Below, piece by piece: positions 54,632-62,724 of a stretch of 64,000 nt of DNA. Both the position numbers and the translations under genes were made by a program. The first letter of the stretch is position 1; each line of letters starts with the position of its first letter. Source of the stretch: JADKIH01 sp049363815 (GTDB lineage Bacteria; Bacteroidota; Bacteroidia; AKYH767-A; 2013-40CM-41-45); NCBI GenBank assembly GCA_049363815.1, contig JBMQEM010000163.1:1-64000 (forward strand), written 5' to 3'. A model generated the notes under the pieces. It had not been told where the DNA came from, made no database searches, and saw nothing but the letters and a program-made list of their open reading frames with translations.

Positions 54632-55444
54632 TTATTGTATTTGATTTTTATTGAATTTATCGATCCGCTTTTTTGTCGTTTCGAAATAATCCAGTGCTTT
54701 GTTCTTGTATTTGCTTTCAGGATATGCTGCATTGAATTCACCATATGCAACCAGCGTTTCACCATAACGTTCCATCAATTTCGATTCAATGCTATTCTCT
54801 GCAAGGAGATAGGATGAGCGAAGGATCTTGTACAGTGCTTCTTCTCTGTATTTAGTTGAAGGGAAATCGTTGATCAGATTCTTATACGTTGTGATAGCAG
54901 ACTTGTAGGACGCAACATTGTAGTACAATTCTGCATATTGAAATTCTTTCTCTTCAAGTTTCTCGCGAAGCTGATCGATGAGTTTATTGCACTCCTCTAC
55001 TTTTTTACTCTGCGGATACCGGTCAGCGAACAATTGTAATTCATTGATTGCTTTGTAAGTGTTAGTCTGATCCAGTGAATACAATGGTGAACTCTGGTAA
55101 TAACAATACGCATGCATAAATGCACATTCTTCGGCAAACTCACTGTTGGGATATGTCTTTGCGAAATTCTCAAAATCATAAGCTGCCGTTTCGTAATCTC
55201 CTATCCTGTAATTGGTGTATGAATAGTAGTAATATGTTTGTTCAGCCTTCTTTGTTCCCCGGTAAACAGTGATCAATTCTTCAAACAACGGCAAAGCCTT
55301 GAAATAATCGCCTTTGTTGTATAGTTTGATGGCATACTCACTCTTTGCTTCCATATCCCGCGTTTTCAGCATTTTGGAATAATCGCTGCACGAAGTCATG
55401 GATAAAAGGAACAGAAAAAAGACCGGGAGAACTCTGATTTTCAT
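54632..55444 (-). CDS. bamD: Outer-membrane assembly lipoprotein BamD
   Basis: A component of the BAM complex that inserts beta-barrels in the outer membrane. It is 270 aa with lipobox MTSC (Cys19). TPR-like repeats follow: DYFKALPLFEELITVYRGTK, DYETAAYDFENFAKTYPNSE, YKSAITTYKNLINDFPSTKY. First gene of the bamD-rpoZ-coaBC-DUF4835 operon. A minus-strand TATCTTCG ends just 7 nt before its ATG. Confidence 0.9.
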   Translation of the reverse strand: MKIRVLPVFFLFLLSMTSCSDYSKMLKTRDMEAKSEYAIKLYNKGDYFKALPLFEELITVYRGTKKAEQTYYYYSYTNYRIGDYETAAYDFENFAKTYPNSEFAEECAFMHAYCYYQSSPLYSLDQTNTYKAINELQLFADRYPQSKKVEECNKLIDQLREKLEEKEFQYAELYYNVASYKSAITTYKNLINDFPSTKYREEALYKILRSSYLLAENSIESKLMERYGETLVAYGEFNAAYPESKYKNKALDYFETTKKRIDKFNKNQIQ

Positions 55445-55451
55445 AAGTCTG

Positions 55452-55459
55452 CGAAGATA
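55452..55459 (-). promoter_or_regulatory. -7 element next to the bamD start
   Basis: TATCTTCG on the minus strand, seven bases before the ATG; one mismatch from consensus. It predicts a leaderless or nearly leaderless transcript. Confidence 0.45.
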
Positions 55460-55628
55460 GTTTTTTATATTGAAAATTGAAAGCTGAAATCTGCTTTTTC
55501 AGGCAGATCCTGCACTTTTTGAATTAACGACTTTTTTAGCAAAAAACGGCCTAATTTTGTGAATATAAGGGTTTTTGGACTTTACTGATCAATCGACTGC
55601 CGGTAAATTTTATCACTTACATTCAAAA

Positions 55629-55695
55629 GAGAAACCGACAGCCAGAAATGGTTGTGGTGCCGTCTGCACCCCAACCAAAAAGCTATCGGTTTCTC
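55629..55695 (-). terminator. Nested hairpin downstream of the 793-aa T9SS gene
   Basis: Outer arms 55629-55642 and 55682-55695 (14 bp, one G-U/A-C site) enclose inner arms 55650-55660 and 55666-55676 (11 bp, one mismatch). On the minus strand a short T4 follows the outer stem, so it can end the gene that stops at 55709. The pattern also recalls a REP-like dispersed element. Confidence 0.65.
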
Positions 55696-55708
55696 CGGGT
55701 AAAATATT

Positions 55709-58090
55709 TTACTGTTTTACAATTTTCTGTACCGATTGTTCATTTCCTCCGGAAACTTCAAGAATATAAATTCCCGCTGGCAATTCTGAACCGATCTGAA
55801 TTGATCCTTTTGATGCAAGCAAGATTTTTTCCTTGACAATATTCCCAAGAATATCTCTTATAATTAATTTAGTTGAACCACTATAAGTACTTAGAAAATA
55901 GTCAATTGTGATAGCATTATTAAATGGATTTGGATATGCATTTATTGAGGTCTTCACCGATTTATCCTGCACTGAATTGATCAGCTGGCCGGTGATTTCA
56001 AATTTATCAAAAGCACCTTCCACTATATTTCCCGGTGAAGTATCCTCCACTTCTATTGAAACAGACATTGTCGCTGTAACGGGCAAAAGTGAACTTAAAA
56101 GAACTGAATGCTGAACCCAGCTTCCGTTTGATCCATCATTAGGTCCAACCGTTTCAACTCTTGCAGTCATTGAACCGTTGTTTACTGAAATTCTCATCGT
56201 ATCATTCGGTGATCCTGTACCGTTTATACAAAGGTATCTGCGGTAATAACTAAGAGTTGGCGCCTGATAGATTGTACCATCAAAAACAGGTGAAGTCAAA
56301 ATCGTATTTCCATTGTCAACATCAGAGCCATTGTAAGGAGCTCCGTCGTTATCAGTAATGAAACAAGTATCACTGCAATCCGAATTTACATCGAAATCAG
56401 GATTGATCTCTGTCGAACTTCCATCGTATGTTCCAACCGGCTCTCCTCGTTCCCAAGCATTACCGGAAGATCCGTTTACTGTCCATCCATTATCAAATGA
56501 AAAATCATCATAATATCCGGGAGCAATCGTTGCAAGAATAGGGTTTCCGACAACAAGTGTTTGAGTTGAACAACTTGTTCTGTATCCCCACTTACCTGCG
56601 TAAACTGTATAATCATCGGGAACAACAGCAGGGAAATTGAAAACTCCGCTAATATCTGTTGAAGCAGAATACTTAAGTCCGTTTATTGAGGTTATCGAAA
56701 CGAATGCATCCGGTACACTCAATCCTGTAAGACTGTCTAACACTGTTCCACTAAAGGCAAAAGTCTGGAAAGGACTTAATGCAACATCAAGCGTAGTCAA
56801 CACGCCATTGGTAAGAACAACACCTGTAATCGTTTTTGTATAATACCCTGCTTTCGAAATACGAATATCATAAGTGCCGGCAACAGCAGTTCCTGTTTTA
56901 TATTCACCAAGATTATTGGAATTTTTTGTCAGTGTAGTTGAAAGCACTTCGATCAATGCTCCATTTATAACTGCATTGGTAATTGAATCTGTAATGATTC
57001 CTTCCAGATAACACCCTCTGATGTATGTTGGAGTAAGTACGAAGAGTCCGTTATTGATATCTGAAGCGACTATCGTTCCTGACGGTAGGAATGGATAAAC
57101 GCCCCAGCAACCTGCAAACCCATCGCCGGATCCCTGGGAATAGGTATCGTAATGTCCGACCTCTATCGGATTCTGCGGACGGGCAACATCTGTAATGACA
57201 ACACCTTCTTTGTACCAGCTAGTAATTGCATAATCGTTCAGGATATGAGTATTATGAATAATTACTCCAGTTCCCGGTGCCGTTTGAAAACGAGCACTTT
57301 CCCTGATATTCCCAAGATCAGAAATATCATAGATCCCAAGAAAACTGCCTGAGTTCTCATCTGTAGTAAAGAGCGTTTTATGATCGTCACTCAACCATGT
57401 ATTGTGGGTAAAATTGGTAGGAGTTTGTTGTGTTGCGAGTAAAATCGGATTCGATTTATTGGTCACATCTACAACAGTAAAAAATCCTGAATAGATATGC
57501 GACTCATACATTGTATCATTTTCAACATAACCATCATGAACGTAATTATCACTTTGACTTCCGGCATATACATATTGTCCTGCATAAGTTGGATTCAATG
57601 GATCAGAAAGGTCTAAGAAAAGTGTGTTCCCGTCACCAATATTGCTTCCATACAAATACAAAAAGCCCATTGCTGTATCACAATGCAATGCATGAATGCT
57701 GCTGAGTTGTCCTGCGATTGCCCCATCGCCTGTATATAGAGTAGTGTTAACTGAAGCAGGAAGATTTGTCATATCAATTACTTGTAATCCGCCACCACCT
57801 TCTGTAGTGACATAAGCAACATTTCTATAAGTCTTCACTTCTCTCCAACTTGAATTGGGGCCGTTAACAGTTACCTTGATCACAGGGTTATCCGGATCAG
57901 TGACATCAACAATTGACAGGCCGAAATCGGTTCCGACAAGAGCGTATTCATTTCCTAACAGATCGGTATAACCACCAATGTTGGCAAGTTCACTTCCGCT
58001 ATAAGGTAAATTGGACCGGAATTGGAGATTTTGAGCCGAGCCATTCAGAATCGTCGTAAAAAGTCCAATAAGTAATAATTTAAATTTCAT
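55709..58090 (-). CDS. T9SS-sorted choice-of-anchor B family protein, larger paralogue
   Basis: A 793-aa exported protein, paralogous to the 527-aa protein at 21-23 kb. Signal peptide 1-19 (LLLIGLFTTILNGSAQ). The LVIVD-like propeller covers about 25-355 (YALVGTDFGLSIVDVTDPDN, GLQVIDMTNLP, NTLFLDLSDPLNP, LGIYDISDLGN). Two carboxypeptidase-regulatory-like modules follow (about 360-440 and 443-515). A jelly-roll-like module spans about 520-705 (FSFDNGWTVNGSSGNAWERG, TILTSPVFDG, LSYYRRYLCING). The C-terminal sorting domain has AYPNPFNNAITIDYF. It probably sits on the cell surface; ligand unknown. Confidence 0.85.
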   Translation of the reverse strand: MKFKLLLIGLFTTILNGSAQNLQFRSNLPYSGSELANIGGYTDLLGNEYALVGTDFGLSIVDVTDPDNPVIKVTVNGPNSSWREVKTYRNVAYVTTEGGGGLQVIDMTNLPASVNTTLYTGDGAIAGQLSSIHALHCDTAMGFLYLYGSNIGDGNTLFLDLSDPLNPTYAGQYVYAGSQSDNYVHDGYVENDTMYESHIYSGFFTVVDVTNKSNPILLATQQTPTNFTHNTWLSDDHKTLFTTDENSGSFLGIYDISDLGNIRESARFQTAPGTGVIIHNTHILNDYAITSWYKEGVVITDVARPQNPIEVGHYDTYSQGSGDGFAGCWGVYPFLPSGTIVASDINNGLFVLTPTYIRGCYLEGIITDSITNAVINGALIEVLSTTLTKNSNNLGEYKTGTAVAGTYDIRISKAGYYTKTITGVVLTNGVLTTLDVALSPFQTFAFSGTVLDSLTGLSVPDAFVSITSINGLKYSASTDISGVFNFPAVVPDDYTVYAGKWGYRTSCSTQTLVVGNPILATIAPGYYDDFSFDNGWTVNGSSGNAWERGEPVGTYDGSSTEINPDFDVNSDCSDTCFITDNDGAPYNGSDVDNGNTILTSPVFDGTIYQAPTLSYYRRYLCINGTGSPNDTMRISVNNGSMTARVETVGPNDGSNGSWVQHSVLLSSLLPVTATMSVSIEVEDTSPGNIVEGAFDKFEITGQLINSVQDKSVKTSINAYPNPFNNAITIDYFLSTYSGSTKLIIRDILGNIVKEKILLASKGSIQIGSELPAGIYILEVSGGNEQSVQKIVKQ

Positions 58091-58247
58091 GGAGAATTGG
58101 GTTTTGGAGCGCCAAATGTGTACTTATTTTATGAATTTTTAATGTTTTTAGCCTATTTTTTGATCGTCAGCCATTAAAAAATGACACTATTCGGAAAAGG
58201 GGTGAAAAACCTGAATCTAATGAACAATTACCTGTGGGAAAATATTC

Positions 58248-58277
58248 TTGGTTTTTAATTCAAAATAGTTACTTTTG
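58248..58277 (+). promoter_or_regulatory. Promoter of the serine palmitoyltransferase-like gene
   Basis: TTG at 58248-58250, 19-bp spacer, TACTTTTG at 58270-58277; an exact match to the Bacteroidota consensus. The leader is about 95 nt, longer than others in this window. Confidence 0.65.
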
Positions 58278-58376
58278 CCTTGAACAGGAGCTAAAACGAA
58301 GCATTTTTGACGATTGCAGAAAAGTTGATTTTTAGAAATGCCTGATCATTTCATCAATTATTAAATTTATACGAAA

Positions 58377-59618
58377 GTGGATTTATTCGAAAAATTAAAG
58401 AAGAACCGTGGTCCGATCGGACAACATGCAAAAGACTCACATGGCTATTTTACTTTTCCAAAACTGGAAGGTGACATTGGCACTCGCATGGTTTTTCGCG
58501 GTAAAGAGCGTTTGATCTGGTCTTTGAATAATTATTTAGGATTAGCAAATCATCCTGAAGTCAGAAAAGCTGATAATGAAGGAGCAGTAAAATTTGGTTT
58601 TGCTTCACCGATGGGTGCCCGCATGATGTCAGGTAATACGAATCAACATGAGCAACTTGAAAATGAACTTTCCTCTTTTATGGGTAAAGAAGATACCATT
58701 CTTCTGAACTTTGGTTATCAGGGGATGGTTTCTGCAATTGATTGTCTGGTTGATCGTCATGATGTAATTGTTTATGACAGTGAAAGCCATGCATGTATCA
58801 TTGATGGTGTTCGTTTACATATGGGAAAACGATTTGTATTCCCGCATAATGATATTGCCAATTGTGAAAAACAACTTGAAAGAGCAACACGTATCGTTGA
58901 AGAATCAGGCGGGTCGATCTTATTGATCACTGAAGGTGTTTTTGGAATGAGTGGAGATATGGGTCGTTTGAAAGATATCGTTGAACTGAAGAAAAAATTC
59001 CAGTTCCGTTTATTTGTAGATGATGCACACGGTTTTGGAACGATGGGAAAAACAGGTTCCGGTACAGGTGAAGAACAAGGAGTAAATGATGAGATCGATA
59101 TCTACTTCGGTACTTTTGCAAAAAGTATGGCCATGATCGGTGGATTTATTTCCAGCCGTGAAGACATCGTTGAATATCTCCGTTATAATATGCGGTCTCA
59201 GATCTTTGCGAAATCAATGCCATCAGCTTTGGTGATCGGTGCTCTGAAACGTCTTGAATTACTTCGTTCGAAACCGGAACTGAAAGATAATCTCTGGAAG
59301 ATCGTCAATGCATTACAGTCAGGTCTGAAAGATGCCGGATTTAATATTGGTAAAACACAATCACCCGTTACTCCTGTTTTCATGAACGGAACAATTGGTG
59401 AGGCTACCAATCTTATCTACGACATGCGTGAGAACTATGATATCTTCTGTTCAATGGTCGTTTATCCTGTTGTACCGAAAGGTATTATCATCCTTCGTCT
59501 GATCCCTACTTCCGTTCATACGCTGGAAGATGTAAATTATACGATCGATGCTTTCAGAAAAGCTTATGTTAAACTGAAAGCCGGCGAATATGCTTCGGAT
59601 AAGATAGCGGCATTTTAA
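58377..59618 (+). CDS. Alpha-oxoamine synthase family PLP enzyme (serine palmitoyltransferase-like)
   Basis: A 413-aa fold-type I PLP enzyme with GTG start (58377; MDLFEKLKKNRGPIGQHA). Features: NNYLGLANHPEV, ARMMSGNTNQHEQLE, the DDAHGFGTMGKTGSG block, and the PLP lysine in GTFAKSMAMIGGF. It belongs to the family of serine palmitoyltransferase, KBL and 8-amino-7-oxononanoate synthase. In Bacteroidota such proteins start sphingolipid synthesis (serine plus acyl-CoA/ACP) or sulfonolipid synthesis (cysteate as substrate); I cannot separate these from sequence. The gene for a histone-like protein follows. Confidence 0.87.
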   Translation: MDLFEKLKKNRGPIGQHAKDSHGYFTFPKLEGDIGTRMVFRGKERLIWSLNNYLGLANHPEVRKADNEGAVKFGFASPMGARMMSGNTNQHEQLENELSSFMGKEDTILLNFGYQGMVSAIDCLVDRHDVIVYDSESHACIIDGVRLHMGKRFVFPHNDIANCEKQLERATRIVEESGGSILLITEGVFGMSGDMGRLKDIVELKKKFQFRLFVDDAHGFGTMGKTGSGTGEEQGVNDEIDIYFGTFAKSMAMIGGFISSREDIVEYLRYNMRSQIFAKSMPSALVIGALKRLELLRSKPELKDNLWKIVNALQSGLKDAGFNIGKTQSPVTPVFMNGTIGEATNLIYDMRENYDIFCSMVVYPVVPKGIIILRLIPTSVHTLEDVNYTIDAFRKAYVKLKAGEYASDKIAAF

Positions 59619-59683
59619 GACACACCTGAAGTTGATTTTAACAAACAAACCCTCCATAAACTAACACTTTAAAAACAAACACA

Positions 59684-59869
59684 ATGAAAGAATACGAAAA
59701 CATCAAACAACTAGTATCTGCCATTGAAGAAGATGTAATCAAATTTTCTGAAAAAGGTAACGCAGCTGCCGGAACACGTGTACGTAAAGGTTTACAAGAA
59801 ATTAAACGTGCTTGTCAGGATATGCGTGATGCTATCCAGGACGCTAAGAAAACTGAAGAAAGCAAGTAA
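59684..59869 (+). CDS. Histone H1-like (Hc1 family) small DNA-binding protein
   Basis: A 61-aa lysine-rich helical protein (MKEYENIKQLVSAIEEDVIK, then FSEKGNAAAGTRVRKGLQEI). The KGNAAAGTRVRKG block is diagnostic of the Bacteroidota/Chlamydia Hc1-like family. It probably binds DNA non-specifically. It lies 65 nt after the SPT-like gene and is followed by a strong terminator. Confidence 0.85.
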   Translation: MKEYENIKQLVSAIEEDVIKFSEKGNAAAGTRVRKGLQEIKRACQDMRDAIQDAKKTEESK

Positions 59870-59894
59870 TTGCTTGTTGTTTATCCGAAATTTG

Positions 59895-59932
59895 ACAGCT
59901 CTTTCTTATGGAAGGGCTGTTTTTTTTTGACC
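59895..59932 (+). terminator. Terminator of the histone-like gene
   Basis: An 11-bp stem (ACAGCTCTTTC with GAAGGGCTGT, two G-U pairs) and a small loop precede T9, about 25 nt after the stop. Confidence 0.8.
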
Positions 59933-60015
59933 TGGATTTTGACCTGGATTTTCAGGACAGCTAAAATTCTACTTTGTGTGTTAACTGCAGATTTTTTTTA
60001 ATGCAAGTTAACACA
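59929..60015. repeat. Small tandem duplication and hairpin between two converging genes
   Basis: GACCTGGATTTT occurs twice in tandem (59929-59952). A hairpin follows, with arms 59977-59989 and 60002-60015 (TGTGTTAAC + TGCA with one bulge). Nothing else is visible up to the stop at 60096. Confidence 0.6.
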
Positions 60016-60095
60016 GACTTTATGAAAGGAGTATTGGTGAAATTTTCAAACCAATTTGACTGATGGAAATAAATGCCTTTACTTCAAAAGCAAAA

Positions 60096-61940
60096 TTATT
60101 CTTTCACCCATTTAAACACTTCACTCTTAAAATCCGTCCTTATCACGCAAAAGTAAAATCCACTTGCAAGCTCCTTGATATCGACTTTCTTCACTTCTTC
60201 TGATGATTCGATCGTGAGTGTCAGAAGTTTTCCCTGCATATCGTAAAAAGAAATCTGTCCTGAAGATCTGACGAGGAGGTAATCATCCGATGGAACCGGA
60301 TAGATAATCACTTTCGCTGAAGAATTCTCATCGATATAAGTACATGCATCAATACGTACTAATTGGTTTGCAGAATTCGAACAGCCTGTAGAATTAGTAT
60401 ACCGGTAATCGACAATATGATTTCCCGGACTAAGTGTTCCCGGATTGATCTGAAAAGCCGGTTGTAAGATTCCATCGATAAATAACCTTCCACCTGGCGG
60501 TGAAATATTTACAGGTGTAATTGGATCTGAACTGCAAAAAACTGTATCGAGTCCGATGATACTTACTGTAGGCGCCGGAATAAATTCGACATAAGTGGGA
60601 TCAGAAACCTGAGGTAAACCGGAAGCGTTGGTCACAGTAACAAAATAATTTCCCGGAGTTGTTATTGTTAGTGCAAATGTATCGGTTCCATAATTTGAGC
60701 CATTGAAATTCCATTGATAATGAAAGCCCGGTCCGGGAGGTGTTTGAAGAACTGCATTGCTGCCACTACAAAACTTTGTTGTATCACTGTCTGAGATCCA
60801 TGCTATATGATGTGCGGTCGAATCATAGATCCGGTAAACCTCCCCACCTGTAAAACTTCCCACTAAAAGGTTTCCCCATTGGTCTTCTCCGAATGAAACC
60901 GAACCGGAAGCAAAGCTACTGATGTAAGTGGTATCACTAAACATATTTCCATTTCGCACGACTCCTCTCAGGGTGGATGAACACCAGTCAGAATAAAAAT
61001 ATCTGCCGAACATGGTGTGATAGGAAGACCCTCTGTAAACAAATCCTCCTGTCACAGAGCAACCATTACTATGGGAATACTCAACAACAGGATCAACATA
61101 AGCACTGCTTGCAGAGCAGTCAGTCGTGACATAAGGAGCCGTTCCTTCATAACAACGCCAACCATAGTTCTCACCACCATGGCTATTGGCTGGCTGAAAA
61201 TCGATCTCCTCAGCAGAAACTTGTCCGACATCTCCTATCCACATATCTCCCGTCATTTTATCAAAACTCCAACGCCATGGATTTCTGAAACCGATTGACC
61301 AGATCTCATCCGGAAAAGGTGATGAAAGAAATGGATTAGTTCCTGGAATCTGATAACCACCGGCAGCTGTATTGCTGACATCGATACGGAGAAACTTTCC
61401 AAGAAATAAGGATGTATCCTGTGCATGATTTGAAGGGTCACCTTCGCCCCCGCCGTCTCCAAGACCAATGTATAAATAACCATCCTTTCCAAAAGCCATA
61501 TCACCACCGTAATGGCTTCCGACCGGTTGAGGAATGGTGATGATAAGTTGTTCGCTTAAGGTATCTGCAATCTGGGGATCTGCTGAAACTTTAAATCGGG
61601 AGATCCGGGAGTCTGTTCCGCCTAGCGGAACATAATAGACATAAAAATATCCGGATTGTAAATAGTCGTCCGCAAATACCACACTAAGCAATCCTTTCTC
61701 CAGTCCAGTGGCATTCACTCTCATTGTAAGATCCAGAAAAGGAACAGGGTTTTGTGTACCCGAAGAATCAAGGATAACGATCTGTCCGGGTTTAAGAACA
61801 ACAAAAATTCTGTCATCACCGCAGGAAGCAATATCAGACAATCCATTTAGTCCGGTTGCAATCAGGCCATACGTGATCTGTGAATTTGTAGTGTGCACCA
61901 TGCAGAAAAGCATGAATACAGAGAATAGAAGTTTTTTCAT
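60096..61940 (-). CDS. T9SS-sorted PQQ-dependent sugar dehydrogenase-like protein
   Basis: A 614-aa exported enzyme. Signal peptide 1-20 (MKKLLFSVFMLFCMVHTTNS). The GSDH six-bladed propeller is about 22-375, with GLSDIASCGDDRIFVVLKPG, the GGDMAFGKDGYLYIGLGDGG signature, RIDVSNT, IWSIGFRNPWRWSFDK and WIGDVGQ, as in soluble aldose sugar/sorbosone dehydrogenases. Catalytic His of GSDH could be SHYGGDMAF. Then a PKD/Ig-like domain (about 380-540) and a sorting domain (IYPVPSDDYLLV). PQQ dependence is by family. It is an oxidoreductase on the cell surface. Confidence 0.88.
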   Translation of the reverse strand: MKKLLFSVFMLFCMVHTTNSQITYGLIATGLNGLSDIASCGDDRIFVVLKPGQIVILDSSGTQNPVPFLDLTMRVNATGLEKGLLSVVFADDYLQSGYFYVYYVPLGGTDSRISRFKVSADPQIADTLSEQLIITIPQPVGSHYGGDMAFGKDGYLYIGLGDGGGEGDPSNHAQDTSLFLGKFLRIDVSNTAAGGYQIPGTNPFLSSPFPDEIWSIGFRNPWRWSFDKMTGDMWIGDVGQVSAEEIDFQPANSHGGENYGWRCYEGTAPYVTTDCSASSAYVDPVVEYSHSNGCSVTGGFVYRGSSYHTMFGRYFYSDWCSSTLRGVVRNGNMFSDTTYISSFASGSVSFGEDQWGNLLVGSFTGGEVYRIYDSTAHHIAWISDSDTTKFCSGSNAVLQTPPGPGFHYQWNFNGSNYGTDTFALTITTPGNYFVTVTNASGLPQVSDPTYVEFIPAPTVSIIGLDTVFCSSDPITPVNISPPGGRLFIDGILQPAFQINPGTLSPGNHIVDYRYTNSTGCSNSANQLVRIDACTYIDENSSAKVIIYPVPSDDYLLVRSSGQISFYDMQGKLLTLTIESSEEVKKVDIKELASGFYFCVIRTDFKSEVFKWVKE

Positions 61941-62130
61941 TGGTGTCAGTTTAGGGTGCCTGAATCAAGAATAGTATTCGCAAGGTATTTAAATAACTGA
62001 AAAAGGGAAATAATTTTTGCCACATTATGGTGCAGGCTTTTTGAGTCAACTATCAAAGTTGATCAGTTAAATACCAGACAGATGATTTACCCACTTTTTT
62101 CAATGGCCTGGAATTTTAAATACATTTTGT

Positions 62131-62334
62131 ATGAAAACAAATGATGCAACAAATTACTACATCACCCAGGAAATGATTGTCCGGGCAGAATTAAATCATT
62201 ATTGGGACCATATCAAAGAAAATGGTAAAAACACCCTTGAAGCAGGAGGAAAAGTTATTGTCGGGGTGACGGATTTTGTAAAATCAATCGATTTTGACAA
62301 TTGGCTGGCTAAGGCAAAAGAGAAAGGAAAATAA
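62131..62334 (+). CDS. Small orphan protein, 67 aa
   Basis: A 67-aa soluble, charged, mainly helical protein (TNDATNYYITQEMIVRAELN, then DNWLAKAKEKGK). No signal peptide and no family recognised. Start ATG 62131 is the only plausible one. It precedes by 68 nt a second orphan gene with a palindrome upstream. Coding likelihood rests on length and composition. Confidence 0.5.
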   Translation: MKTNDATNYYITQEMIVRAELNHYWDHIKENGKNTLEAGGKVIVGVTDFVKSIDFDNWLAKAKEKGK

Positions 62335-62368
62335 ATTTTTTGAAGATTTTATTTGGAATACAAAAAAC

Positions 62369-62389
62369 AATGACTATATTATAGTCATT
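62369..62389. promoter_or_regulatory. Perfect 21-bp palindrome (operator-like)
   Basis: AATGACTATA-T-TATAGTCATT has two exact 10-bp arms and one central base, and ends 13 bp before the ATG at 62403. It lies where a promoter core would be, and no T-run follows, so a dimeric repressor site is more likely than a terminator. A TTGGAA at 62353 plus TATATT at 62375 also resembles a sigma-70 layout, which is not the usual one in this phylum. Confidence 0.6.
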
Positions 62390-62402
62390 CAAATTGATTG
62401 TT

Positions 62403-62681
62403 ATGCAAACATTAAACGTAAGTGTACTTTTAGACACATCGCTGAGCTACGGTTATAGCAAGGAAGCCTTCATGGTAGCAGATGAACTGGATAAAGTAAA
62501 AATCTCCAAAGGAGATAGCTGGTTCATAGTAGAAAATGATCCCAAAACAAAACGCGCGCGGGCATCACGCAAAGCAATTGCATTTGCAGAAAGTACATTT
62601 GAGACCTTTGCCGGAGCGAGTGTTTGTTTGAAGCAGTTTATGAATTGGCTGCAAGAGCTGCGGGAAATGGAACAGCAATAA
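62403..62681 (+). CDS. Orphan protein, 92 aa
   Basis: A 92-aa soluble protein beginning MQTLNVSVLLDTSLSYGYSK. Middle basic patch KTKRARASRKAIAF and a C-terminal helix QFMNWLQELREMEQQ. ATG 62403 is preferred over an upstream in-frame TTG because of the palindrome. The basic, helical make-up could fit nucleic-acid binding, but there is no identifiable HTH. Function unknown. Confidence 0.5.
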   Translation: MQTLNVSVLLDTSLSYGYSKEAFMVADELDKVKISKGDSWFIVENDPKTKRARASRKAIAFAESTFETFAGASVCLKQFMNWLQELREMEQQ

Positions 62682-62686
62682 AAAAA

Positions 62687-62717
62687 GAAGAGGAAAGCCA
62701 TATTGAATTTCCTCTTC
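62687..62717. terminator. Bidirectional terminator between orphan gene and the secreted orphan
   Basis: A perfect 10-bp stem GAAGAGGAAA / TTTCCTCTTC with an 11-nt loop, right after the stop at 62681 and 8 nt before the converging gene end at 62725. Confidence 0.75.
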
Positions 62718-62724
62718 CTTGTAT

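Noticed and set aside
55575..55836. Plus-strand frames over the nested hairpin at 55.6 kb
   Set aside because: They cover a hairpin and the antisense 3' end of the T9SS gene; no protein features.
62369..62389. Palindrome considered as terminator of the 67-aa gene
   Set aside because: It has no loop (one central base) and no T-run, so an operator fits better.
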